Shown here: positions 8,870 through 19,733 of the stretch, one piece after another
Layout of the letters: each line of letters opens with the position of its first letter
Numbering within the stretch: the stretch's first letter is position 1
Source: an uncultured Eggerthellaceae bacterium
GTDB lineage: Bacteria; Actinomycetota; Coriobacteriia; Coriobacteriales; Eggerthellaceae
Direction: 5' to 3'
DNA: 64,000 nucleotides
Assembly (NCBI GenBank): GCA_958454405.1
Contig: CAUEBO010000009.1
Span: 1-64,000 of the forward strand
Notes under the pieces: model-generated
Told to the model about the DNA's origin: nothing
The model's database searches: none
The model's input: the letters and a program-made list of their open reading frames with translations, nothing else
Made by a program: the position numbers and the translations under genes

Positions 8870-9412
8870 GTGCATAACGACATTGCTGAGATTCTGTTCA
8901 CGGAAGACGAGATCGCTCGACGCGTGAACGAAATCGGCGCAGAGATCACGCGCGACTACGCGGAGGCGGCCGACGAGGGCATCGTCCTCATCTCGGTCCT
9001 GCGCGGCGCAGCCATCTTCATGGCCGATCTTGCGCGGCGGATCGATCTGCCGGTCGAGATGGACTACATGGCCGTCTCGTCGTATGGCAACGGCGCCAAG
9101 AGCTCCGGCGTCGTGCGCATACTCAAGGATCTCTCGTCGGAGATCGAAGGGCGCCACGTCCTTGTCGCGGAGGACATCCTCGACTCCGGGCTTACCCTGA
9201 AGTACTTGTTGAAAAACCTTGCGTCGCGCCACCCCGCATCCATCGAGGTGGCAACGCTTCTTCGGAAGAAAACGCTTGCGCAGGCGAAGATCGATTGCAA
9301 ATACATCGGCTTCGAATGCCCCGATCAGTTCATCGTGGGCTACGGGCTCGATTACGCCGAACGGTATCGCAACCTGCCTTACATCGGCGTTTTGAAGCCG
9401 GAGATCTACTAG
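8870..9412 (+). CDS. hpt: Hypoxanthine phosphoribosyltransferase
   Basis: A 180-residue purine salvage enzyme converting hypoxanthine or guanine plus PRPP to the nucleotide. The PRPP loop VLVAEDILDSGLTL and the VLRGAAIFMADL segment are diagnostic. GTG 8870 gives the normal family length and follows AAAAGG; a GTG at 8807 would add 21 unconserved residues. TACACT at 8760-8765 is a likely -10, giving a leader of about 100 nt. The 290-bp gap before it holds no other recognisable gene. Confidence 0.88.
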   Translation: MHNDIAEILFTEDEIARRVNEIGAEITRDYAEAADEGIVLISVLRGAAIFMADLARRIDLPVEMDYMAVSSYGNGAKSSGVVRILKDLSSEIEGRHVLVAEDILDSGLTLKYLLKNLASRHPASIEVATLLRKKTLAQAKIDCKYIGFECPDQFIVGYGLDYAERYRNLPYIGVLKPEIY

Positions 9413-9561
9413 CACGGCGGCCTTGGCTGGACGGCGCGGCATCGCTTGAAGCCGCGCGGTCGCGCATGCCGGGGGCGCAGGAGCAGCGGGTCGGGTCGGT
9501 TGGCGGGCACGCGCCCTGCCTTCCCGCGCGAAGCCGCTTGAGGCAGAGAAAGTAAGGATGT

Positions 9562-11930
<2,369 letters not shown>

Positions 11931-11934
<4 letters not shown>

Positions 11935-13238
11935 TCTGGCGATGCGCTTCATTCGAATTCGACGCGAGAATGCCCATGCTCATGGGCATTCTCAACGTTA
12001 CCCCCGATTCCTTCTCCGACGGCGGCCAGCACGCCTCGTTCGATGAGGCGATCGAGCATGCGCAGCGCATGGTGGACGAAGGCGCGCGCATCATCGACGT
12101 GGGCGGCGAATCCACACGCCCGGGCGCCGCTCCGGTTTCGGAGGCCGAGGAGCTCGCCCGCGTGCTGCCGGTCGTGCGCGAGCTTGCGCGGCGCGGCGTG
12201 TGCGTGAGCATCGACACGCGGCACGCCGAGGTGGCGCGGGCCTGCTTGGAAGCGGGCGCGGCCATCGTGAACGACGTGTCCGGCTTCACCGACCCCGCCA
12301 TGGTCGACGCGGTGCGCGGGCAGGCGTGTGGCCTGGTGGTCATGCACATGCAGGGCGAGCCGGCCACGATGCAGGATGCTCCGTCGTATGCCGACGTGGT
12401 GGCCGACGTGCGCGACTGGCTGTGTGCGCAGGCGGCATCGCTTGAAGCGACCGGCATCGCGCACGACCGCATCTGCATCGATCCGGGCCCGGGTTTCGGC
12501 AAGACGCCGCAGCAGACGCTCGATCTGGTGCGCAACTTCCAGGAATTCGAGCGTTTGGGCTATCCTGTCATGGCGGCGCTGTCGCGCAAGAGCTACCTGG
12601 GCTTCGCCTACGGCATCGAGAACCCGGCCGATCGCGACAACGTGTCGGCCGCCGAGGCGCTCATGGCGTGCGAGCTGGGAGCGAGCGTGGTGCGCACGCA
12701 CAACGTCGCCGTGACGGCCCGCGCGCTCGAGGACCTGCGCCCGTACGTCCTGCTGGGCCTGGGGTGCAACGTGCCGCTCGTCGCCGAGCCGGGGGAGGAG
12801 CGCGAAGGCAAGATCGCCATGCTCAACCAGGCCGTCACCGAGCTGTGCGCGCTGCCCGACTCGCAGATCGTGGACATCTCCAGCTTCTACGAAAGCGAGC
12901 CGGCCTACTACGAGGACCAGGACGCGTTCGTGAACGCCGTCGTCCTGATGCGCACGGGCCTGCCCCCCAAGGAGCTGCTGGGGTACCTGCATGCCATCGA
13001 GAACAGCCTCGGGCGCGTGCGCGACATCCAGAACGGGCCCCGCACCTGCGACCTCGACATCATCGACTACCAGCTGTACGTGGCGAACGCCGATGTTCTC
13101 ACGCTGCCCCACCCCCGCGCGCTCGAGCGCGACTTCGTGGTGCGGCCGCTGCTCGAGCTGCTCCCCGGCCATGTGCTGGCCGATGGGAGCCGCGTCACCT
13201 CCGACGGCGTGAAGGTGGGGAAGGCGCAGCGCCTGTGA
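11931..13238 (+). CDS. folP-folK: Fused dihydropteroate synthase / HPPK
   Basis: A 435-residue bifunctional folate enzyme. Residues about 15-265 are dihydropteroate synthase (GILNVTPDSFSDGG, IDVGGESTRPGA, NDVSGF, DPGPGFGKT, and SRKSYLG for the sulfonamide/pABA region). Residues about 270-420 are 6-hydroxymethyl-7,8-dihydropterin pyrophosphokinase (LGLGCN, FYESEPAYYEDQDAFVNAV, GPRTCDLDIIDY, HPRALERDFVVRPL). The order in the chain is FolP then FolK. It overlaps ftsH (ATGA) and the next gene (GTGA). folE and folB, which commonly lie between ftsH and folK in actinobacteria, are absent here. Confidence 0.93.
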
Positions 13239-14089
13239 CCGCGTTCGACGTGCGCTCGCTTGCGGCAACGACGTCGACAAACGACGAGGTCAAGCGGGCC
13301 ATGGAGGCTGGGGCTTTCGAGGGGTTGGTCGTGCGCGCGCTGCGGCAGACGGGCGGCTACGGACGGCAGGGGCGCGTTTGGTCCAGTCCCGAAGGCGGTT
13401 TGTACCTGTCGATGCTGCTGCGTCCCAAAGTGCCCGCCGCGCAGCTGCCCACGCTGAGCCTGGTCGTCTCGCTCGCCGTGCGGCGGGCGCTCGTTGCGCT
13501 GGCCGATCCGGAGGCGGCTGCGAGCATCCTCATCAAGTGGCCGAACGACCTTGTTGTTTCAGCGGCGGGCAAACCGCTGGAAGAAGCCGATGCTGCGGAA
13601 ACTCCCGCTGATGCGCCGCGCCAACCTGCGGGCGTTCAGCCAGCTGGCGGTGCCGACTACCGCAAAATCTGCGGCATCTCGCTCGAGGCGCATGCGGGCG
13701 GGGTGTGCGTGGGCGTGGGGGTGAACGTGCGCGCCCCGTCCGAACGACCCGACGTGGGAGGCAAGAACGAGCCCGCCTATCTGGACGAACTCGCGTCCCG
13801 CCTTGCCGCCGCGCCCTTGGACGCGGCGCTCGACCGGACGTGCGAGGCGCTGCTGTGCCGGTTCGATCCCCTCTACGGGGCTTGGCAGCGCGACGGGTTC
13901 GCTCCGCTGCTCGATGAATACAACGCCCATGCCAGCCTTGCGGGCCGTGCGGTGCGCATGGTCGACCGCATGGGCGAGCCCATCGCTTCCGGCGTCGTGT
14001 CGCAGGTGGACGCGTTTGGCCGTCTCGTGCTGCGCGACGAGTCCGGCGCGGACGTGTTCGCCGCATCGGGCGAGGCCCACATCGTGTAG
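13235..14089 (+). CDS. birA: Biotin-[acetyl-CoA carboxylase] ligase, no HTH domain
   Basis: A 284-residue group I biotin protein ligase. GGYGRQGRVWSSP is the biotinyl-AMP loop, KWPNDL the conserved catalytic segment, and a small C-terminal SH3-like domain follows (about 235-284). There is no N-terminal DNA-binding domain, so it probably does not repress biotin genes. Residues about 108-140 are an Ala/Pro-rich insertion absent from most homologues. GTG 13235 overlaps the folPK stop. bioY follows after one intervening transporter. Confidence 0.88.
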   Translation: MTAFDVRSLAATTSTNDEVKRAMEAGAFEGLVVRALRQTGGYGRQGRVWSSPEGGLYLSMLLRPKVPAAQLPTLSLVVSLAVRRALVALADPEAAASILIKWPNDLVVSAAGKPLEEADAAETPADAPRQPAGVQPAGGADYRKICGISLEAHAGGVCVGVGVNVRAPSERPDVGGKNEPAYLDELASRLAAAPLDAALDRTCEALLCRFDPLYGAWQRDGFAPLLDEYNAHASLAGRAVRMVDRMGEPIASGVVSQVDAFGRLVLRDESGADVFAASGEAHIV

Positions 14090-14276
14090 CGCCGTTCGCG
14101 GCCGCATCCTGCGCGGGTTCGTCCGGCAAGCCTTTCGCCCCCGGCGCTTCGCCGGCGTCGTCCTGATTCGCGCCTTGCACGGGCCCCGTCGCCTGCAGCC
14201 CGTGCCGTTCGCCGGCATTTGCCGTGCGCGAGGCGCGCGCGGCAACGTGCATCGCGCATGGTCGAGGCGAGTGCGG

Positions 14277-14282
14277 TAGAAT
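14277..14282 (+). promoter_or_regulatory. -10 box for the MATE transporter gene
   Basis: TAGAAT, the same hexamer seen before fhs and the flavoprotein regulator, places a transcription start near 14289 and supports ATG 14326 rather than the earlier ATG codons at 14281 and 14284, which overlap the box. Confidence 0.5.
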
Positions 14283-14325
14283 GATGCGTTCCGCAAAAAC
14301 CAGACAGGAAGGCAGCTTCGAAGGT

Positions 14326-15828
14326 ATGGCAGCAGCGACGAATCCAGCTCTTGACACGACCGAAAACGTGCAGGCCCCGCAGCAGAAGGGACCGCAACGG
14401 CCCGGCCGCGACGACAAGGTCACCCGCATGGGAACGGCGTCCATCCCGCGCCTCATCGTCGAGTTCGCCATCCCCTCCATCCTGGGCATGCTGGTGAACG
14501 GGGCATACAACCTCATCGACTCCATCTTCCTTGGACAGGCCATGGGCGAGATCGGGTTGGCCACGGCAACCGTGGCCATGCCCGTCATGACGGTGTTCAT
14601 GGCCGTGGCCATGCTCGTGGGCAACGGCGGCAACGCGCTCGCGGCCTTGCGCATGGGCGAGGGCAACCGCGATGAGGCGGAGCGCAGCCTGGGCAACACG
14701 GTGTTCCTCAGCATCCTCTTCGCGGCCGTGGTAGCCGTGGTGGCCCACGTGCCGGTTTGCATCGACGCCGTCCTGGGCATCTCGGGAGCCACGCCCGAGG
14801 ATTGGGAGTACGCGCGCTCGTTCATCCAGATCATCTCGCTCGGCTTCATCTTCCAATGCATCGGCATGGGCGTGAACAACTTCATCAGGACGGCCGGCGC
14901 GCCGAACCGGGCGCTCGGCACCATGATCGTGGGCGCCGTGGCCTGCACGGCCTTCAACTTCCTGTTCGTCATGGTGCTGGGTTGGGGCGTGCAGGGCAGC
15001 GCGCTGGCCACGTTGTGCGGCCAGGCCATTTCATGCGCCTGCGTGCTGTGGTACTTCGTTTTCACGAAGAACGTGCCCCTCAAGCTGCGCCTGCGCCATC
15101 TGCCGCTCCATGCGCGCACGGTCGGGCTCATCCTCTCGCTCGGCTTGGCCAGCTTCGCCGTGCAGGCGGGCATGGCCGTGGTGAACTTCGTGCTCAACAA
15201 CCTGCTGAACCTGTACGGGTCGATGAACCCCATCGGCGCCGAGGGCGCGCTCGCCTCCATCGGCGTCGTGCAGCGCGTGGCGATGTTCACGGTGCTGCCG
15301 CTCATCGGCGTGTCCATCGCCATCCAGCCGTTGCTGGGCTTCAACTACGGCGCGCACCTGTTCGCGCGCGTGAAGAAGACGCTTCTGTGCGGCATCATCG
15401 GGGCGACCGGGATCGGCGTGGTGCTCTGGGGGCTCGTGCACCTGTTCCCCGAGCAGATCGTCGGGTTCTTCGGCATCGACGACGCGGGCCTGTTGGACTT
15501 CACCGTGTTCGCCCTGAAAGTGCAGCTGGCCATGCTGCCGTTCGTCGGCTTCCAGATCGTGGGTTCGAACTACTTCCAAGCGACGGGGCAGCCGCTCAAA
15601 TCGATCTTCCTGTCTCTGACGCGCCAGATACTGTTCCTGGTCCCTTTGCTGGTGGTCCTGCCCATGGCGCTGCCGGCATGGCTCCCGCAGTTCACGGGCC
15701 TCGATGCGCTGTACTTCGCCACTCCGCTCGCGGACTTTTTGGCCATCTTCACCACGGCGGTGTTCATCGTCGTGGAGATGGGCCGCCTGAGAAAGCTTGA
15801 ACGGGGCGAGGTCCAGGCGAAGTTCTAA
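14326..15828 (+). CDS. MATE-family efflux transporter
   Basis: A 500-residue integral membrane protein with about 12 segments and two halves that resemble each other, as in MATE Na+/H+-coupled drug exporters (IPRLIVEFAIPSILGMLVNGAYNLIDSIFLG at the start is typical; written here in parts: IPSILGMLVN, YNLIDSIFLG). The first 40 residues are polar and cytosolic. ATG 14326 is chosen because the TAGAAT box overlaps the earlier ATGs. AGGAAGG at 14306-14312 is somewhat far upstream. Substrate unknown. It lies between two biotin genes without an evident functional link. Confidence 0.85.
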   Translation: MAAATNPALDTTENVQAPQQKGPQRPGRDDKVTRMGTASIPRLIVEFAIPSILGMLVNGAYNLIDSIFLGQAMGEIGLATATVAMPVMTVFMAVAMLVGNGGNALAALRMGEGNRDEAERSLGNTVFLSILFAAVVAVVAHVPVCIDAVLGISGATPEDWEYARSFIQIISLGFIFQCIGMGVNNFIRTAGAPNRALGTMIVGAVACTAFNFLFVMVLGWGVQGSALATLCGQAISCACVLWYFVFTKNVPLKLRLRHLPLHARTVGLILSLGLASFAVQAGMAVVNFVLNNLLNLYGSMNPIGAEGALASIGVVQRVAMFTVLPLIGVSIAIQPLLGFNYGAHLFARVKKTLLCGIIGATGIGVVLWGLVHLFPEQIVGFFGIDDAGLLDFTVFALKVQLAMLPFVGFQIVGSNYFQATGQPLKSIFLSLTRQILFLVPLLVVLPMALPAWLPQFTGLDALYFATPLADFLAIFTTAVFIVVEMGRLRKLERGEVQAKF

Positions 15829-16059
15829 GCTCCTCGTTGCCGCATCCACCGCCCATCACGTCGTCGGGTGGGGGGAGGCCGCCGGCCCGTGCTGCGTCCA
15901 CGGCTTCGGCGTGCCGCCGCTTGCGCTGGAGGGCGCTCCGACTGGCCGGCGTTCGGGACGCAGTTTGTCGCCAAATCGAAACAATCAAGGAGTATGATGG
16001 CCTCTTGGCTGTTTTCAAGACCGGCGCTGCGGCGCCATTCGGTGAGAAGGGATGTGTAT

Positions 16060-16671
16060 ATGGAAGAGGCGAAGCGAAAGGTTTCACCGGCGTCGAGGAC
16101 GCGCTCGATCGCGTTCGTGGGGCTCTCGATGGCATTGCTCGCGGTTTCCGCGTGGATCTCGATCCCCGTTGGGCCGGTGCCGTTCACGTTGCAGACGTTC
16201 GTCGTGGTGTTCGCGTTCTTGGTGCTGACGCCGCGCGAATGCGTGGCGGCTCTGACGGGATACCTGGCGCTCGGCGCCATCGGGTTGCCGCTGTTCTCTT
16301 CCATGCGCGGCGGCATCGGCGTGCTGGCGGGCCCTACGGGCGGCTTTCTGTGGGGTTTCCTGTTGGGCGCGGCGGCGGCCATCGTGCTGCGGTTCGCGCT
16401 GTCGTCGGCCGCGCAGCGCCGCGAAGCCCGAAACGCAGGATCGGGGGCGGGCTCCTCGAAGCGCGCCATGGCCGTTGACCTTGCGGCTGGGCTCCTCTTT
16501 CTCGCGGTAACGTATCTGTGCGGCTGGGCCCAGCTCATGGCCGTGGCCGGCATGGGCCCCGAAGCTGCTTTCCTCACGGCGGTGGGCCCGTTCATCCCCA
16601 TCGACGCCGTGAAGCTGGTGGCCGCCGTCCTGTGCGCCCGCGCCGTCGGCAGCGCGCTGCCCAGACGGTAG
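16060..16671 (+). CDS. bioY: Biotin transporter substrate-binding subunit BioY
   Basis: A 203-residue ECF-type S component with about six membrane segments. ISIPVGPVPFTLQTFVV and GPTGGFLWGF are hallmark BioY motifs. It would dock on a general ECF module, which is not in this window. GAGAAGG at 16044-16050 supports ATG 16060; the in-frame ATG at 15994 is embedded in TATGAT (15993-15998), which looks like a -10. A short charged, non-conserved loop occurs at about residues 125-140. Confidence 0.9.
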   Translation: MEEAKRKVSPASRTRSIAFVGLSMALLAVSAWISIPVGPVPFTLQTFVVVFAFLVLTPRECVAALTGYLALGAIGLPLFSSMRGGIGVLAGPTGGFLWGFLLGAAAAIVLRFALSSAAQRREARNAGSGAGSSKRAMAVDLAAGLLFLAVTYLCGWAQLMAVAGMGPEAAFLTAVGPFIPIDAVKLVAAVLCARAVGSALPRR

Positions 16672-16682
16672 GGCCGCCCGTC

Positions 16683-16724
16683 AAGCAGCCGGGCGGCGCG
16701 TGCGGCGGCCACCCGGCTGCTTTT
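16683..16724. terminator. Bidirectional terminator between bioY and the hydrolase
   Basis: AAGCAGCCGGG (16683-16693) pairs perfectly with CCCGGCTGCTT (16712-16722), and T residues follow on both strands. It separates two convergent genes, which fits a shared rho-independent terminator. Confidence 0.75.
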
Positions 16725-16740
16725 CCGACGGCGTGTGAAG

Positions 16741-17628
16741 CTACAGGAAGGCTTCGACCGCTTCCAGCAGGGCAATGGGGGCTTCTTCTGGAATGAAGTG
16801 GCCGCACGGCAGGCTGCGCCCCTGCACGTTGGGGCAGAACGCGCTCCAGCGCTCCAACGGATCGAAGAAGCGCTCTACCAGGCCGTTCTCACCCCAGAGG
16901 ACCAGCGTTTCCGCTGGTATCGTCCGTCCGTCGGCCAGGTCTTGGGCATCCATCGGCCGATCCACGGTCTCGCCGGCCCGGTACTCCTCGCAAATGGCAT
17001 GGACGGTTTTGCTCGTGTAGCAGCGAAGGTAGTCGTCGTACACGTCTTCAGGGAAGGCTTCGGCGGAGGTGTCGTTTTCCGAACGGTACCGGGCGATGTG
17101 CAGCGAGAAGCGGAAGAACTGCTCGCGGCTGGCCATGACCATGTCTTCCGGCAAGGGCGGCTCCTGGGTGAAGAAGTACCAGTGGAACAGCGCTTTGGCG
17201 AACTCCCGATCGGATCGCTCGTACATGTCGTAGGTGGAGACGATGTCCAGCAGCACCAGCTTTCCCACCGCTTCCGGGTGGTCGAGCGCCATGCGGTAGG
17301 CCACCCGGGCGCCCCTGTCGTGTCCCATGACGTCGAACGTGGAAAAGCCCAGGGACCGCATCACGGCAATCTGGTCCTCGGCCATCACGCGTTTGGAATA
17401 ATTGCTGTGGTCGTCGAGGCCTTCCGGCTTGCCGCTGTCCCCGTAGCCGCGCAGGTCGGTCGCCACCACCGTGAAGCGGCGGGCCAGTTGGGGAGCCACT
17501 TTGTGCCACATCAGATGGGTTTCCGGATGCCCGTGGAGCAGCAGCAAGGGCGCTCCTTCCCCGAGCTTGACGCCGTGGATGTCCACGCCGTTCGCCTGGA
17601 CGGTAAATTCCTCGCCTTGCATGCGCAT
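16741..17628 (-). CDS. Fluoroacetate/haloacetate dehalogenase-like alpha/beta hydrolase
   Basis: A 295-residue alpha/beta hydrolase with HGHP at 32-35 (oxyanion region) and GHDRGAR with Asp104 as nucleophile. It carries the whole residue set known for fluoroacetate dehalogenase: Asp104, Arg105, Arg108, Asp128, His149-Trp150 (HWYF), Tyr216 in EEYRAG, and His277 in CGHF. In the characterised Burkholderia enzyme the Arg pair binds carboxylate and His149/Trp150/Tyr212 hold the leaving fluoride; recalled numbering matches almost exactly. ATG 17628 is chosen for GGAGG at 17636-17640 (reverse strand). No signal peptide. Epoxide hydrolase is less likely because its lid usually has two ring-opening tyrosines instead of this His-Trp pair. 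Confidence 0.85.
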   Translation of the reverse strand: MRMQGEEFTVQANGVDIHGVKLGEGAPLLLLHGHPETHLMWHKVAPQLARRFTVVATDLRGYGDSGKPEGLDDHSNYSKRVMAEDQIAVMRSLGFSTFDVMGHDRGARVAYRMALDHPEAVGKLVLLDIVSTYDMYERSDREFAKALFHWYFFTQEPPLPEDMVMASREQFFRFSLHIARYRSENDTSAEAFPEDVYDDYLRCYTSKTVHAICEEYRAGETVDRPMDAQDLADGRTIPAETLVLWGENGLVERFFDPLERWSAFCPNVQGRSLPCGHFIPEEAPIALLEAVEAFL

Positions 17629-17756
17629 CGCGATCCTCCGTTCCTCTGGCCACGGCTCCGACCGTCCCATCATGAGACGCCGGGCCCTGCCTCATGGTAG
17701 CAGGTTTCGCCGAGCTCCGGGGTTCGCGGCCCGCCGACCGCGCGGCGGGCCTGTGG

Positions 17757-17806
17757 AAAAGACGCCCCGAAAGGCGGCGGGGAGGGGGTCGCCGCCTTTC
17801 GGGCGT
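17757..17806 (-). terminator. Terminator of the flavoprotein gene
   Basis: An 18-nt arm at 17762-17779 pairs with 17 nt at 17790-17806 with one bulged base. Read on the reverse strand the stem is followed by CTTTTCC, so it would end transcription of the gene at 17844-19541. Confidence 0.65.
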
Positions 17807-17843
17807 GGGGATGGCTCGCGCCGGTTTGCCTGCCCGAACGCCG

Positions 17844-19541
17844 CTAGGCCTGTCCGCCGGCCAGGCGCTCTCCGGTCAGGTAGCCGAACGTCAGGCAGGT
17901 GCCTCCCAGGTTGTGCCCGGGGAAGTGCGTCGAGTAGCAGTTGGTGTACATGTCGCCCACCATGATGCCGGTGCAGTAGAGGCCGGGGATGACTTCGTCC
18001 TGTTCGTTGAGCACCTGCAGGTCGACATTGCAGCGGATGCCGCCGGTCATCGTGAGCTGCCAAGGAGTGCATATCGCTCCGTAGAAGGGGCCCTGCTTGA
18101 CGGGGAAGAGCAGATCGGCGCGTTTGTGCCAGTCTTCGTCGTTGCCGGCCTCGCAGAAGCCGTTGTAGCGCTCGATTTCCGCGAGCGTCTCCTCCTTCGG
18201 CAAGCCGAGCGCGTCGACGAGCTCCTCAAGCGTGTCGCACTTGACCATGTTCATGCTCATGGAGCCGGAGCCGTTCTGGTCGATGGTGCCCGACGACACG
18301 AGCGAGTCCCAATGCGCGATGCAGTCGTCCGGGGTGGCGAACACGGGAGGGCCGTCGACGTACTGCACGCCCCAATCCGCGTCGGTCGCGTAGGCCGTGT
18401 CCCACAGGGCGAAGCAGCGATGGTTCGGCTGCTGCATCATCGCCAGCGAACCGTGCGACAAGACGTTGTCCTCGTTGGTGTAGCGCTTGCCATGTTCGTT
18501 GACGAGCAGTCCCTGGAATGCGCGCACCTGGTTCGTGATGTTGATCCATTGGAAGCAGAAGATCATGGGCGCGGACGATCCGTTCTTCTGCCACGCCGCT
18601 CCGGCCCACAGGGCCATTCGGTGCCCATACCCGTCGAACACGCCGCCGGGGCCGGCGTCTGCGGCCCAGGGGCAGTAGCATGCGATCATCTCCTCGTTCG
18701 TTCCGAAGTCTCCCGTGGACAGCACCACTCCGTTTTTTCCAACGAACTTCACATACGAGTTGCCGCTTTTCGCGACGACTCCGACGACGCGCCCGGAATC
18801 GTCTTTGACAAGGTAATTCGCTTCGGTCTTGTAGCGAATGTCGACGCCTGCGTCGGCGCAGTACGCCGCCAGGTTGTCCACGACGTCCTGCTGAGGGTTG
18901 TCGCGCGGGCTTTTGCCGTTGGGTCCGCCCAGGAACTCGTGCGTTCCGGGGTATTCCCCGTTGATGTCTTCAGGATCGATGTACCACTGCTCCATGATGG
19001 GGAACAGATCGTTTCCTCCGACGCTGCTCGCGTTGACCATCTTTTCCTCGAGCCAGTCCATGGCTTCGCCGCTCCTGTTTGCATGTTGCATCCATTTGGC
19101 CTCGTCGACGCGGTAGGAGTGGTATCCCATCATCTTCTTGTAGGCTTGCCCGACATCGAGGATGTAGCCCTTCTCCTTGAGGAAGCGGCTGTTCATGGCG
19201 AAGATGGAGCCCCCGCGCCCGAGCACCTTCTCCATCTTTTCAAGGATGACGACGTCGGCTCCGCATTCGCGGGCCCGCAAACCCGTGCAAAGGCCGCTCA
19301 TGCCGGCGCCCACGATCAGGACGTCGGTTTCCACGGTTTCGGCAATGTCGCTTTCGGGGATTTCTTCGGGCGGCGTTTGCCATGACCACGCCTTCTCGCC
19401 CGCGTCTGCCGAGCTTGCGGTGCCGTTCGAGCCGCTGTCTGCCGAGCTGCTCGGGGCGCAGCTGGAAAGCCCCGCGCCAGCAAGGCCCAGGCCCGCGATT
19501 CCGGCAGTGGCGAGAAATGCCCTTCTCGATACGTTTCCCAT
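17844..19541 (-). CDS. Tat-exported FAD-dependent fumarate-reductase-like flavoprotein
   Basis: A 565-residue member of the FAD-binding-2 (fumarate reductase/succinate dehydrogenase flavoprotein) family. Residues 5-10 are SRRAFL, a twin-arginine signal, followed by a hydrophobic stretch and LSSC with Cys28 as a possible lipid-modified residue. The dinucleotide fold VGAGMSG starts near residue 76, and HNLGGTC near the C-terminus is typical of the FAD cap. It has no haem or FMN domain, so electrons must come from a partner protein. Its substrate is unknown; Eggerthellaceae carry many paralogues each tied to a different electron acceptor. It is divergent from a membrane LuxR regulator. GAGGAAGGG precedes the ATG. 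Confidence 0.88.
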   Translation of the reverse strand: MGNVSRRAFLATAGIAGLGLAGAGLSSCAPSSSADSGSNGTASSADAGEKAWSWQTPPEEIPESDIAETVETDVLIVGAGMSGLCTGLRARECGADVVILEKMEKVLGRGGSIFAMNSRFLKEKGYILDVGQAYKKMMGYHSYRVDEAKWMQHANRSGEAMDWLEEKMVNASSVGGNDLFPIMEQWYIDPEDINGEYPGTHEFLGGPNGKSPRDNPQQDVVDNLAAYCADAGVDIRYKTEANYLVKDDSGRVVGVVAKSGNSYVKFVGKNGVVLSTGDFGTNEEMIACYCPWAADAGPGGVFDGYGHRMALWAGAAWQKNGSSAPMIFCFQWINITNQVRAFQGLLVNEHGKRYTNEDNVLSHGSLAMMQQPNHRCFALWDTAYATDADWGVQYVDGPPVFATPDDCIAHWDSLVSSGTIDQNGSGSMSMNMVKCDTLEELVDALGLPKEETLAEIERYNGFCEAGNDEDWHKRADLLFPVKQGPFYGAICTPWQLTMTGGIRCNVDLQVLNEQDEVIPGLYCTGIMVGDMYTNCYSTHFPGHNLGGTCLTFGYLTGERLAGGQA

Positions 19542-19584
19542 GACGATCCCTTCCTCTCAATATGCGTGGAGCCGACGATGCCGA

Positions 19585-19612
19585 CCCTGATGAAACCGTA
19601 TGCCGATCAGGG
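19585..19612. promoter_or_regulatory. Candidate operator CCCTGAT-N14-ATCAGGG
   Basis: Two perfect 7-bp inverted arms, CCCTGAT (19585-19591) and ATCAGGG (19606-19612), lie in the 192-bp divergent gap between the flavoprotein and the LuxR gene. Arm centres are 21 bp apart, about two helical turns, which fits a dimeric regulator. A direct repeat AAAGGGATA (19631-19639 and 19668-19676) lies closer to the LuxR start. No family consensus is claimed. Confidence 0.4.
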
Positions 19613-19733
19613 CGGGGGCGCATCGTCGCGAAAGGGATAAAAGGGGCTTGAGGGCGATTTAGCCCAAAAAGGGATAGGATAATCCGAGCGCTTCGACGTA
19701 CAGTGATGCATGCATCCACGGGAGGGGGATCCT

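Noticed and set aside
13235..14089. Biotin-dependent repressor function for the ligase
   Set aside because: The N-terminal HTH domain of bifunctional BirA is absent; the protein starts directly in the catalytic domain.
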